Shown: piece after piece, positions 42,001 to 49,731 of the stretch
How the letters are laid out: every line of letters starts with the position of its first letter
Position numbering within the stretch: the first letter of the stretch is position 1
Position numbers and translations under genes: made by a program
Notes under the pieces: generated by a model
What the model saw: the letters and a program-made list of their open reading frames with translations, nothing else
Told to the model about the DNA's origin: nothing
Databases searched by the model: none
Assembly (NCBI RefSeq): GCF_003751445.1
Contig: NZ_RJUU01000001.1
Coordinates: forward strand, 439,001-503,000
DNA: 64,000 nt
Origin: Streptomyces sp. 840.1
Lineage (GTDB): Bacteria; Actinomycetota; Actinomycetes; Streptomycetales; Streptomycetaceae
Direction: 5' to 3'

Positions 42001-43762
42001 CGTAGCGCAGGATCTCCTGGTCGGTGCCGTCGGGGGCGGCGCCTGCCAGGTGGAGGGCGGTGACTCTTCCCTCGTGCGTGGTGAGCTTCAGGTGGTAGCC
42101 GCCGTGGTGGACGATCGACGTCGGGGCGCCCGTCTCGTCGTACTCGAAGGCGATCCATCGGTTGTTGCGGTCGTCGATCTGGGCCAGGAGCGCCAGTTCG
42201 CCGTTGGAGTGGTCGGCGAAGTAGCGGACCTGGCCGGTGTCCGGGTCGGTGATGGTGTAGCCGTCGTCGACCCGGTCCAGGGGCCAGCGCCGGCCGTGCG
42301 TCGGCAGGACGGGAACGCCGGGCGCGGGGTGCGGGTAGGCCAGCAGGCTGCCGTCCTCGGCGCTGAACACCACTCCTTCCGCGTCGATCTCCAGGCGCTG
42401 GTCGACCGTGCTCGACCAGCCGGACCCGAACCAGTTGCCGGCCCGGTAGGAGGAGTCGAAGACCCGCTCGAAGGCGAGAGGCAGCGATCCGGGCAGCGCG
42501 ATGTCCGTCTGCGGAAGCAGCATGCGGCCGGTCGCGACGTCGATGGGGTCACCGGCGCATTTGACCTCGCTGCACTTCTTGGCGCTGGAGGCGGGGTTCT
42601 TCTCGTGGCCGCGGCGGCCCTTGCCCTTGGGGTGTTTGAGGAGGTCCTTCATTCCGGCGCGCAGACCGCCCTTGAGCAGGCCGCCTCCCTTGGTGCCGAA
42701 TACTTCGGGGACGAGTCGGCCGAGGAATTCGGCGGGGTCGCCCTTGGCTGCGCTCCAGGCGTTCTGCAGTGCCCGGTCGGGATTGGCGGCGGTGGATGCG
42801 AGCCCGGCGAGCGTCGTGTTGACGCCCTTGTAGTACTCGGCCGGGTGGGTCAGGTTGTAGGGGTCGAGCGGGTCGACCGAGCGGACGAAGTTCAGTATCC
42901 CCGCGGTGCCCTTGAGGACTCCGCCGCCGAAGTGGGACAGCTCGATTCCCTGGCCGACCTCGTAGTCGATGAGCTCCTGCTCGGCGCGGGCCAGACCGGT
43001 GGGCTCCTTGGGTGCGTGTGCCATCGCCGCGGTGATGGCCGACTTGGCCACTTCGGCGGCCTCGTTCCGCGCCCGCCGCGCGTCTTGCAGGATCTCCTGG
43101 GCGTGCTGGCGTTTGGCCACGCCCGGATCGGTGAACTTTCCCGGATGCGGGAGCGGATGATCGGTGTTGCGGACCGCGTTGTACGCCTCCGCCTTCTCCT
43201 TGAACGCGGCTGCGGCACGCTCGTAGTCCTGCTTGCTCTCCTTGTAGAGAGCTATCGCCTCAGTGGCCTTGGCCTGCGCGCTCGTGACCGTGCCGCAGTA
43301 CGTCTCCAACGCCCCCGCAGCGTCCTCGAACGCATCCGCCGCCCGCAGCCAGTCCGTCGGCAGCGTCTCGAACTTCGCCCGGAAGGCATCGGCAGCCGCA
43401 CCCTTCCAGTGACCGGAGTCGAGCCGTTTCATCCCGCCGCCGACGAGATCGAACGCCCGGTGGAAGTCCCGGAGGTTCGTCACCGTCGCGCTGATCTTCT
43501 CCGGCCGGCCATGGATCAGCTCGTCCGCTTCCTCACTCTGACCGAGCTGCTGCTCCCCGATCTCCGCACCCAGTGAGGACGCGGTCTCGTCGCCCCAGTC
43601 CTCGACCGTGTCCGCCCACTCGTGCGCACCGACCTTCTCCAGGCCCGAGCCGACGATGTCGGTGCCCTCGTCGACGACCTCACCGACGACCTTCTTGCCC
43701 TTGTCGACCAGCTTGCCCGCACCGTCGTACAGGTCTCCGCCGAGCTTCCCCCAGTCCACCAT
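39062..43762 (-). CDS. RHS-repeat polymorphic toxin with papain-like C-terminal domain
   Basis: The ATG at 43762 has GGGGGAG and overlaps the upstream stop (TGATG), giving 1,566 residues. The order is: a helical WXG/LXG-like N-terminal domain (about 80-220), a DUF6531-type domain from about 400 (CAGDPIDVATG), more than 20 YD/RHS repeats, the core end DPLGL near 1425, and a toxin tip. The tip has Cys1467 (VDCSDIA), His1513 (TFHEVY) and Asp1524 (YVYDP), consistent with a papain/NlpC-like peptidase or deamidase triad. The N-terminal domain suggests type VII-like export. The 3' half has lower G+C than the 5' half. Confidence 0.88.
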   Translation of the reverse strand: MVDWGKLGGDLYDGAGKLVDKGKKVVGEVVDEGTDIVGSGLEKVGAHEWADTVEDWGDETASSLGAEIGEQQLGQSEEADELIHGRPEKISATVTNLRDFHRAFDLVGGGMKRLDSGHWKGAAADAFRAKFETLPTDWLRAADAFEDAAGALETYCGTVTSAQAKATEAIALYKESKQDYERAAAAFKEKAEAYNAVRNTDHPLPHPGKFTDPGVAKRQHAQEILQDARRARNEAAEVAKSAITAAMAHAPKEPTGLARAEQELIDYEVGQGIELSHFGGGVLKGTAGILNFVRSVDPLDPYNLTHPAEYYKGVNTTLAGLASTAANPDRALQNAWSAAKGDPAEFLGRLVPEVFGTKGGGLLKGGLRAGMKDLLKHPKGKGRRGHEKNPASSAKKCSEVKCAGDPIDVATGRMLLPQTDIALPGSLPLAFERVFDSSYRAGNWFGSGWSSTVDQRLEIDAEGVVFSAEDGSLLAYPHPAPGVPVLPTHGRRWPLDRVDDGYTITDPDTGQVRYFADHSNGELALLAQIDDRNNRWIAFEYDETGAPTSIVHHGGYHLKLTTHEGRVTALHLAGAAPDGTDQEILRYGYTDGHLTATTNSSGKPLRFDCDEHGRITAWTDTNNSRYEYVYDEHDRCIHQAGTNGYLEAHFTWDDTDPVTGLRMTSMTDGLGHTTRYVINDRSQVIAEINALGAVTRFEYDQYHRLLSVTDPLGHVSRSTYDEHGRPVVVERADGRRATAEFNALGLPVLVRRTDGTVLRSAYDARGNRLATTDSAGLTTRFLYDDAGNLISVTDALGRASQLRCDPAGLPVEFTDSSGATIRYSRDCFGRLAAVTGPLGATISFEWTVEGKLARQIEADGSYESWTYDGESNCTSHTASSGGTTSFEYTSFDLQVARTEPDGVRYEFSHDVGLRLTRVLNPQGQSWSYDYDPAGRIVSETDFDSRTLSYVYDDAGHLISRTDGIGHTVEYERNALGQTLRKTAQGAVTTFEYDLFDEIALAIGPDATLTRLRDRNGRLKSETVNGGIIEFTYDAIGRRTGRKTPSGVISTWKYNRAGRCNELTTSGRTFRFGYDVAGREVVRQINEAVTIQNSLDEVGRITSQSVTGAQGEPIQRRAYAYRTDGHLTSIHDDLNGSRTFDLDTTGRVTAVHAAGWTEQYTYDDAGNQTNAVWPSSHPGQEATGPRLYRGTRITQAGNVHYEYDTQGRVVLRRRQRLSRKADVWRFRWGVEDRLAAVTTPDGTLWRYLYDPVGRRIGKRRLAPDGSTALERVDFIWDGPILCEQVTYSPILPHPVSVTWDYHDMRPVAQTERILAKDVPQSEINERFFSIVTDLVGTPTELIDERGAIAWRTRATLWGTTTWAASSTSYIPLRFPGQYFDPETSLHYNFHRHYDPETARYFSSDPLGLAAAPNPSTYVHNPHTWSDPLGLSPCPRGPYDFREPNSAHPPSANLTDVMRAAPRGPEVDCSDIASFISRRADGEGRIVHYTTFSGGDIRIPERAGARVDIEDYTFHEVYTDGRYVYDPTLSHNPVPLGDYERALRLTNDGEKVIRNNGEYKMPPPWRRR

Positions 43763-44310
43763 CAGCGGTTCTCCCCCCACCGCGGCTTCTCGGCCCGATC
43801 GATCGTCTCCTGCGACGGATCGAGCTTCTGCTTCAGCTGTTCATCCGCCGCCGCCCGCACATCCGGGTCCACCATCCCGGAGCGCTCCATCGAGTCGAGC
43901 AGGGAATCCTCCACGTCGTAGGTCGTGTCCTTCCAGGTCTGCTTCACCTCGTCGTGCGCCTCCAGCATCGACTTCGCACTCCAGTCCGGGTTGTCGTACG
44001 AGGTCTGGCTGCTGATCGTGTCCCAGCTCTTGTCCTTGACCTCGTCCTCGGACAGGTGCGGATTCCCGTTCAGGGAGTTCACGCCGATCTTCACCGAGTC
44101 CTTTACGTACTGCTCCTGCTCGGCGAAAGACCCAGCCGACAGCCCCACGCCCAGCGCGAAGCCGTTGCCCTTCTGCGTCAGAGCCCGCACACCCCACTCC
44201 CAGCGATCGCAGAACGTCCCGAACTCCGACGTCAGCCCGCCATGCCCCAACTCCAGCCCCGACAAAGCGAGATCGGAGAATCCCCGGCCCATCGACGCCT
44301 GTCCGATCAT
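43762..44310 (-). CDS. RHS toxin partner protein, frameshifted at its 5' end
   Basis: The open frame gives 182 residues from MIGQASMGRGF, a helical, Trp-containing protein of the kind found upstream of Streptomyces RHS toxins, possibly an export partner. Upstream, a start at 44404 (ATGA overlap with the SseB-like stop) reads MSGEGSELRVPPEA, then an extra base near 44361 shifts the frame to EIAKGIDLAHAELKDLG, which continues in frame into MIGQ. The intact gene would be 43762-44404. The ATG at 44310 has AAGGA seven bases upstream, so a shortened protein may still be made. Confidence 0.68.
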   Translation of the reverse strand: MIGQASMGRGFSDLALSGLELGHGGLTSEFGTFCDRWEWGVRALTQKGNGFALGVGLSAGSFAEQEQYVKDSVKIGVNSLNGNPHLSEDEVKDKSWDTISSQTSYDNPDWSAKSMLEAHDEVKQTWKDTTYDVEDSLLDSMERSGMVDPDVRAAADEQLKQKLDPSQETIDRAEKPRWGENR

Positions 44311-44400
44311 GCCGAGATCCTTCAGCTCCGCATGCGCCAGATCGATCCCCTTCGCGATCTCCGGCCTCCGGCGGCACCCGAAGCTCCGAGCCCTCCCCGC

Positions 44401-44919
44401 TCATCGCAGCCCCCCGAGATCCACAGCAACCCCGTCGGGCACGATCCCGGCCACCGGCGGAAACAACATCCCGCCATCCGCACTGCCCGCGTCCAACGCC
44501 ACCCGGGCAGGCCCCGGCAACATCGGCACCATCACATCCAGCAACCGCGCACCCAGCACTGCCCGGAACACCCACTCACGCCCGGCTTCCCCACGGACCT
44601 CCGCGAACCGGGCCAACGCCGCCTCGTCCGAGAACGCACAGATCCAACGGACCCCGTCCCACTCCGCCGACCACAGATCCCCGGCCCCATCCAGCGGCAC
44701 CAACACCGCCGCACGCCGGAACTCACCCAGCAACACAGCAAACTCACGCCGCGCCACCGCGACCGGATCATCGGCGTCTGTCATGGCACCGGCCGCGTCG
44801 GATACAGCCCTCAGCGCGGGATCCCCTTCGCCGGCGGGCCGGACGGCCAGACCCGCCGTGCCGGCCGTCCCTGGAAGCCGGGCAGGCGCAGCCGCCACAT
44901 CATCCCCGTTATCGAACAT
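44401..44919 (-). CDS. SseB-like protein, copy 1
   Basis: The ATG at 44919 (MFDNGDDVAAAPARL) gives 172 residues; no clear ribosome site is seen and a later start is possible. The C-terminal 110 residues form an SseB N-terminal-type domain (FAVLLGEFRRAAVLVPLD; WSAEWDGVRWICAFSDEAALARF; VMVPMLPG). Such proteins accompany RHS and WXG100 loci in Streptomyces; the function is unknown. It overlaps the next gene by 4 bp. A near-identical truncated copy lies at 47261. Confidence 0.72.
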   Translation of the reverse strand: MFDNGDDVAAAPARLPGTAGTAGLAVRPAGEGDPALRAVSDAAGAMTDADDPVAVARREFAVLLGEFRRAAVLVPLDGAGDLWSAEWDGVRWICAFSDEAALARFAEVRGEAGREWVFRAVLGARLLDVMVPMLPGPARVALDAGSADGGMLFPPVAGIVPDGVAVDLGGLR

Positions 44920-44945
44920 ACATTGCAGACTGTCACGGAGTCGTT
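44421..44945. repeat. Direct repeat of about 520 bp, copy A
   Basis: This segment, including nearly all of the SseB-like gene and its upstream sequence, recurs almost identically at 47275-47790 in the same orientation. Similarity stops close to the end of the coding region on one side and shortly upstream of the start on the other. Confidence 0.8.
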
Positions 44946-45148
44946 TCCAGGAGCAACGACGAAAAGTAGTCAGCCGCGTTCCGGCCCCGGGCCTGCCGTT
45001 CGGCAGTGAACGCCTGGCGCGTCCGGCGCGCCAGCTGCTTGGCCACGGCATGTGGAAGCTTCTGCCGGGGCGGGCAGCGACAACCGGCGCGTTCTGTAGG
45101 ACGTGTGGTCGGGGAACGGTTTCGGGGCCGGAAACCTCCGATCAACAC
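44933..45148 (-). pseudogene. Possible remnant upstream of SseB-like copy 1
   Basis: The frame (71 codons from a GTG at 45148, no ribosome site) is coding-like only in its second half (QKLPHAVAKQLARRTRQAF to LLLETTP) and ends exactly at the edge of the direct repeat. It looks like the tail of a gene cut by the rearrangement that made the duplication. Confidence 0.3.
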
Positions 45149-45201
45149 GTCGCGGCGCCGGAACCGGCACCGGCACCGGGGCGCATTCGTACAGCCAGTC
45201 C

Positions 45202-46188
45202 CTACAGCGCCGGCAGGAAGGCCATCGGCGGTGCCTGGGTGAAGCTGCCGGTGACATCTCCGACGAGTCCGCCTTCGAGGCCGGTGTCGTGGGCCAGGTC
45301 GAGCTTCAGCACGGGCGCACCCTCCGAGAGATCGAGTCCGGACATACGGACCCAGACGATGTTGGGCCGTGACGTCGACTCATAGACATAGATGCCGTTG
45401 GTCAGGTCAACGAGGGTGCGCCAAATGGTCTGCGAGGCGTAGGGCTTGTCGGGGTCGGCCACACGGAAGGGCTGAGCGGCGTTGCGCATCACGCTCAGCA
45501 GCGACGCCACGGCCTCGGTGGTGCCGGCGGGCTGCGGGAGCCTGGACAAGTAGTACGCCGCGCGGGCAAAACGGTCCGAGGGATCAGTCCCGCCCGGCAG
45601 GGGCTCAACTCCGCCCAAGCCCTCGATCGTGCGCAGGCGAGCAAGCTGCTCCTCGAACGGAGGCGAGTTGGTGACCACCGTGTAGGCCCGGTCATGATGC
45701 ACCCGCGGCGTCCCGTCCAGGTACTCGACGATCGCCGAGTCGCCCGACCGGTCATCCAGCGCCATGTGCAGCGTCACCGCCTTCCCGCTCGACGGGTCGG
45801 TCTGCGCGACCACTTGCAGCTGCGAGCTCTCGATCCAGGCGGCCGCGTCGGCGACGGTCGCGAAGTTGTCGAGTACGTACTGCATCCAGACCGCCGCACT
45901 CAACGCAGGCCGGCTCGTGTCCCGCTCGCCGTAGTCGGACTCCGGGAGGAACAGCTGATGCGCCGCAAGACCGGCTTCGTTCACCCCGTCGACGGTCATC
46001 AGGTCATGTGCACCGGCGACCACACTGCCGTACGTAGAGGCCCAGGTCAGCGCCCCACCGAGACCGTCTTCACGGGACATGCCACGCGGAAACGCCCAGA
46101 GGTTCGTCGCCATGTCCTCCATCCAGTCCATGTTCCGCCCAGCAAGAACCGCCCCGCCCGCATCAGCCCAGAGTGCCCGCGTACACAT
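45202..46188 (-). CDS. Linear amide C-N hydrolase (choloylglycine hydrolase/penicillin V acylase family)
   Basis: Starting at the ATG of 46188 (MCTRALW) the protein has 328 residues and Cys2 becomes the N-terminal nucleophile after Met removal, as in the Ntn hydrolases. LAGRNMDWMED supplies the conserved Arg and Asp, and NEAGLAAHQLFL a conserved Asn. Substrates may be N-acyl homoserine lactones, penicillin V or N-acyl amino acids; the sequence does not decide. No signal peptide is seen. It lies between the two SseB-like copies. Confidence 0.88.
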   Translation of the reverse strand: MCTRALWADAGGAVLAGRNMDWMEDMATNLWAFPRGMSREDGLGGALTWASTYGSVVAGAHDLMTVDGVNEAGLAAHQLFLPESDYGERDTSRPALSAAVWMQYVLDNFATVADAAAWIESSQLQVVAQTDPSSGKAVTLHMALDDRSGDSAIVEYLDGTPRVHHDRAYTVVTNSPPFEEQLARLRTIEGLGGVEPLPGGTDPSDRFARAAYYLSRLPQPAGTTEAVASLLSVMRNAAQPFRVADPDKPYASQTIWRTLVDLTNGIYVYESTSRPNIVWVRMSGLDLSEGAPVLKLDLAHDTGLEGGLVGDVTGSFTQAPPMAFLPAL

Positions 46189-46308
46189 ACGTTCTCGCTT
46201 TCCGGCCGTCAGAGATCCGAACTGACCCATAGTGGACAGAGGTCGTGATCGTCCACATCGCCATTATGGCGAATTAGGGGGAAATCGTCCTGCTGGTTCC
46301 GGTCGTGT

Positions 46309-46617
46309 TCAGCTCAGGACACGGGCTGGTCCCAGGGGCGCCGTCCTGCTGGGCCCGTACGTTGACCAGCCCCCGGCCGGGCCGGGCAGCGGAATAGCGA
46401 GTCCGCGGTGAAGCTGCTGAGCGGCCTCCGAAAGCGGCCGTAGCCTCGCCGGATCCTGACTGTCCGGGTACCGGGCCGAGCCAAAGCGCGACCCCAGGGC
46501 GGGAAGAACGCCGGCCAACACGTCGCGGAGCCGGTTGATCATCCGTCGCCGGCAGGAGACCGGACACGAACGTTGCCCGTCGAGCAGGACACAGGGCCCG
46601 CAGGGTTCCCGGGGCAT
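46309..46617 (-). CDS. Hypothetical small protein, 102 aa
   Basis: Of the two overlapping minus frames here, this one has the G/C third-position bias. It starts MPREPCGPCVLL with four Cys in the first 25 residues, followed by a basic helical part and a Pro/Gly-rich tail. The ribosome site is weak. It may be a real small protein or a remnant. Confidence 0.35.
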   Translation of the reverse strand: MPREPCGPCVLLDGQRSCPVSCRRRMINRLRDVLAGVLPALGSRFGSARYPDSQDPARLRPLSEAAQQLHRGLAIPLPGPAGGWSTYGPSRTAPLGPARVLS

Positions 46618-46626
46618 CCGCTTTGA

Positions 46627-47235
46627 TCACGTGATGCCGTGGGCCCGCCCCGCTGAGCCGGGGCCCGTCCGTGGTGTGGCCGACACCTCGCCGTCCAGTG
46701 CCCTCCGGGCCACGGCAACGAACCCGGTGCTGCCGGCGGACCGGGCACGCAGTGCCCCTGAGCGGGCTGAAGGCTCGAGTTCGGCGGCGCTGTCAGTCGC
46801 GTCCGGGCTGTCGTTCACGATGCGCGCGCACAGTCGGAACTCGCGACCTATGCTGCGAAGAACCTCGGCTCCGCGCTCCGCGACCTCGTCCGGTCCTACC
46901 AGCCGAACCCGGATGTACGCCTCATCCAGAGCCCTGCGCGCAGCGAATCCTGCTTCCCAGCGGCGCGACTCCGGGAGCGGAAGCGCGAACCACCCCTCGT
47001 CCAGGACGCGGTAGGCCGCGTCAGCCTCGGACAAGAGCTTCTCGTACGCCTCCCGGCGCATCTCCCGATGGTCGGTCGCCCGCCGCTCGGCCCGTTCCTC
47101 CCGGGCCAGGACACTCTGGTGACGTAGCTGCCGGCCGGTCACCCACGCCGAAGCCGCACCTGCGAGCCCCGCCGCGCTCAGCGTGGACAGGGACGTGATC
47201 AGGGCAACCGCGACAGTGTCATTCACGGCGCCCAT
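46627..47235 (-). CDS. Hypothetical membrane-anchored helical protein
   Basis: From the ATG at 47235 (a GTG three codons later is as likely) it has 202 residues: an N-terminal membrane helix (VALITSLSTLSAAGLAGAASAWV) and a long charged helix (REERAERRATDHREMRREAYEKLL), then a helical domain with LPESRRWEAGF. This layout is common in short Streptomyces proteins of unknown function. The family is not recognised. The coding bias is good. Confidence 0.65.
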   Translation of the reverse strand: MGAVNDTVAVALITSLSTLSAAGLAGAASAWVTGRQLRHQSVLAREERAERRATDHREMRREAYEKLLSEADAAYRVLDEGWFALPLPESRRWEAGFAARRALDEAYIRVRLVGPDEVAERGAEVLRSIGREFRLCARIVNDSPDATDSAAELEPSARSGALRARSAGSTGFVAVARRALDGEVSATPRTGPGSAGRAHGIT

Positions 47236-47260
47236 CCCTGAGCCTGAGGCTGGAAAAGGC

Positions 47261-47764
47261 TCATGGAATTCCCACGGCAACCGCGTCGGGCACGATCCCG
47301 GCCACCGGCGGAAACAACATCCCGCCATCCGCACTGCCCGCGTCCAACGCCACCCCGGCAGGCCCCGGCAACATCGGCACCATCACATCCAGCAACCGCG
47401 CACCCAGCACTGCCCGGAACACCCACTCACGCCCGGCTTCCCCACGGACCTCCGCGAACCGGGCCAACGCCGCCTCGTCCGAGAACGCACAGATCCAACG
47501 GACCCCGTCCCACTCCGCCGACCACAGATCCCCGGCCCCGTCCAGCGGCACCAACACCGCCGCACGCCGGAACTCACCCAGCAACACAGCAAACTCACGC
47601 CGCGTCACCGCATCACCCGCCGCCGTCATCGCACCGGCCATGACCGGTGCCCCCCTCAGTGCGGAATCCCCCTCGCCATCGGACCAGCCGGCCGGATCCG
47701 CCGCGCCGGCCGTCGTCGAACACCGGGCAGGCGCAGCCGCCGCATCATCCCCGTTATCGAACAT
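47261..47764 (-). CDS. SseB-like protein, copy 2 (3' truncated duplicate)
   Basis: The ATG at 47764 (MFDNGDDAAAAPAR) gives 167 residues nearly identical to copy 1, but the end reads AVGIP instead of AVDLGGLR because the repeat breaks off there. The partner and RHS genes that follow copy 1 are absent after this copy. It is either an orphan or a relic of duplication. Confidence 0.62.
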   Translation of the reverse strand: MFDNGDDAAAAPARCSTTAGAADPAGWSDGEGDSALRGAPVMAGAMTAAGDAVTRREFAVLLGEFRRAAVLVPLDGAGDLWSAEWDGVRWICAFSDEAALARFAEVRGEAGREWVFRAVLGARLLDVMVPMLPGPAGVALDAGSADGGMLFPPVAGIVPDAVAVGIP

Positions 47765-47790
47765 GCATAGCAGAATGTCACGGTGTGGTT
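47275..47790. repeat. Direct repeat of about 520 bp, copy B
   Basis: Same-orientation copy of 44421-44945. The two copies flank the amidohydrolase gene and two small genes, so recombination between them could delete about 2.85 kb. Confidence 0.8.
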
Positions 47791-47834
47791 CCCGGGAGCA
47801 ACGACTGGCGGAGTCGATTGGAACGGCACCGCCG

Positions 47835-48029
47835 TCAGTCGGTCCGCCCAGCGCGGAGCCGCTGAACGTCCCGCACGAGCGTGTACGAAGCGCTGAGGAA
47901 GATCGCGGCTCCAGCCACGACCCAGAGAACCGACGCGCCAGAGCGGTACTCACGAACGCCCGCAACGACCAGCATCACGCTCGCAAGAACACCTGAGGCC
48001 GAGATCAGAGCGCTGATGCGGTGAGTCAC
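47835..48029 (-). CDS. Small two-helix membrane protein
   Basis: From a GTG at 48029 it encodes 64 residues with two membrane segments (ISALISASGVLASVMLVVAGV and ASVLWVVAGAAIFLSASYTLV) and a basic C terminus. No ribosome site is clear. Membrane character and codon bias support it; there is no known family. Confidence 0.42.
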   Translation of the reverse strand: MTHRISALISASGVLASVMLVVAGVREYRSGASVLWVVAGAAIFLSASYTLVRDVQRLRAGRTD

Positions 48030-48569
48030 ACAGACATCATCAACGACAACCCCGGCCGGCGGAAGCGATCCAAACGAACCGGCCCAGCGGCCGGCACTCC
48101 AGGAGATCGCCGCCGAGGGACCCAAGTTGGTGCAGTTCGAGAACGGCCGCCGCGCGGGCTCCCTGCAGGAGGTTCGGGTCACGGACACCGAGGACCGGCC
48201 TACGGCGGCAGTGCCCCGACCACTCCGAGAGACCGAATGCCACTGCGTGCGCGACTCGGCAAGCCGGTGCTCGACCGGGACTTCTGAGTACGGGAGGAAG
48301 ATCTCCGTCTCTTGGTCGAGTTTTCGCCACGGAAGCCTCAAAGGCTGCCCAAGGGTTCTCGAAGAGAGTCAAGGTATCGGCATCTCGACACACCCACCCG
48401 CGCTTGTGATCAGCGAGCATCCCCGTGGGTGCCCGCTCGGTCACCAGTCGTCACCGAGCGTTTGCGGGCCACGCCGGGCGTACGCTTCAACAAGTTGTTG
48501 ACCGGGCATCAATCCCTTTAAACGCAGGGGTTGTTGGTGCATTCGACGTGTCACCACCAGGGAGAATGC
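48030..48569. other. 540-bp region without a supported gene
   Basis: Short protein-like stretches occur on both strands (on plus ...EIAAEGPKLVQFENGRRAG; on minus GWVCRDADTLTLFENPWAAFEA), but none extends into a full gene with start and bias. It looks like eroded coding DNA upstream of the urea transporter. Confidence 0.45.
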
Positions 48570-49523
48570 ATGCCTGCTGCCATGGGGGCGGCGCAGCCCG
48601 GACACCGGGCTGCCGCCGATGCGGGGCGGATACAGCTACGAGGCATTGCGCAGGTCGCCCTCAGCGCCAGCCCGTGGACCGGTTTGCTTTTCACCGCGGC
48701 ACTGTTCACGAACGGCTGGCGTATCGGCCTGTACGGTCTGCTCGGCGCGGCGGCCTCCACCGTGGCCGCGTCCTTGCTGGGCGCCGACCGGGAGGGTCTG
48801 GTCAGAGGGCTGGAGGGCTACTGCGGTTGCCTGACCGCCATCTCCGTCGTCGTCCGGCTCGGGGCCTCGTGGCGCACCGCGCTGCTCGCCGTCCTCGCCG
48901 GAGCGGTCTGCGCGGTACTGGGTGCGGCGGCCGGCCGTCTGCTGGGCCGGGTCGGCCTGCCCGTACTGACGGCCCCGTTCTGCCTGGTTGCCGGAGTGCT
49001 GCAGATCGCCCTGCCGACCGCCCCGGCCGCCGCCGCGCCGGCGATCGACGGTGACGGGATCACTCATCTGTCGGCCCTCGAACTCGGCCGCGCCTTCTGC
49101 GACAACTTCGGTCAGATCTTCTTTCTCGACAAGTGGTACGCGGGCCTGATCCTGCTGGCCGGGCTGCTCGTCGCGTCCCGGGCCGCCGCCGTGGCCGCGG
49201 CCTGCGGCAGCGTGGTCGCGATCGTGACCGCCTGTGCCACGGGCCTGCCCGCCGACCCGATCAGCGCGGGGCTGTACGGCTACAACGCGGTACTCGTCGC
49301 CATCGCGCTGGCGGCCACCTTCTTGACGGTCACCCCGTGGACCGCGGGATACGCCGCGCTCGCCGTCATCTCATCGGTCCCCTTCACGGCTGCCTGGCAG
49401 GCCTTCGCCCGGCCTTCCGGCGGCTCCCCCTTCACCTGGCCGTTCGTCGTGACGACCTGGCTCTTCCTGGCGGCCGCTCCAGCCTTGGACCGGCCGGGCA
49501 TCTCGCTCGAGAAGGCGAAATGA
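48570..49523 (+). CDS. Urea transporter (UT family)
   Basis: The ATG at 48570 follows GGGAG and gives 317 residues with about ten membrane helices in two homologous halves, the UT fold (first half GLYGLLGAAASTVAASLLG; second GLYGYNAVLVAIALAATFL). It would conduct urea down its gradient. No urease genes are near. A broken small gene follows directly and may once have been its operon partner. Confidence 0.87.
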   Translation: MPAAMGAAQPGHRAAADAGRIQLRGIAQVALSASPWTGLLFTAALFTNGWRIGLYGLLGAAASTVAASLLGADREGLVRGLEGYCGCLTAISVVVRLGASWRTALLAVLAGAVCAVLGAAAGRLLGRVGLPVLTAPFCLVAGVLQIALPTAPAAAAPAIDGDGITHLSALELGRAFCDNFGQIFFLDKWYAGLILLAGLLVASRAAAVAAACGSVVAIVTACATGLPADPISAGLYGYNAVLVAIALAATFLTVTPWTAGYAALAVISSVPFTAAWQAFARPSGGSPFTWPFVVTTWLFLAAAPALDRPGISLEKAK

Positions 49524-49527
49524 CGCC

Positions 49528-49717
49528 ATGAACCCCGCACCACGCGAGATCGACGAACTCCACACCTAGCAGACCGACGCCCCGCGGCATCGAGTTCGAG
49601 ATCGCGGACACCCCCGTGGTGGTCGACGTCGACGTGCCGGTCGAACCGCAAAGGCCGGACCCTTCGGACGTGGTGAAGGCCGAGGACGTACGCGGGCTGG
49701 ACCCCTTCGCGGAGTGA
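49528..49717 (+). pseudogene. Broken small gene after the urea transporter
   Basis: ATG at 49528 reads MNPAPREIDELHT and meets TAG at 49567; the adjacent frame then reads coding-like GIEFEIADTPVVVDVDVPVE to GLDPFAE, stopping at 49717. Both parts have strong G/C third positions and follow one another, so a frameshift plus nonsense change broke an acidic protein of about 60 residues. A similar size and acidity is seen in some leader or partner peptides, but no family is recognised. Confidence 0.5.
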
Positions 49718-49731
49718 GCCCGCGAGCGGCC

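Noticed and set aside
41984..43576. Plus-strand frame opposite the RHS gene
   Set aside because: Antisense shadow of the high-G+C 5' half of the toxin gene.
46274..46630. Minus frame overlapping the 102-residue hypothetical
   Set aside because: Weaker third-position bias than the overlapping frame 46309-46617, so the latter was preferred.
48040..48444. Minus frame in the region before the urea transporter
   Set aside because: Only a short stretch is protein-like; the rest lacks bias and the frame has no ribosome site.
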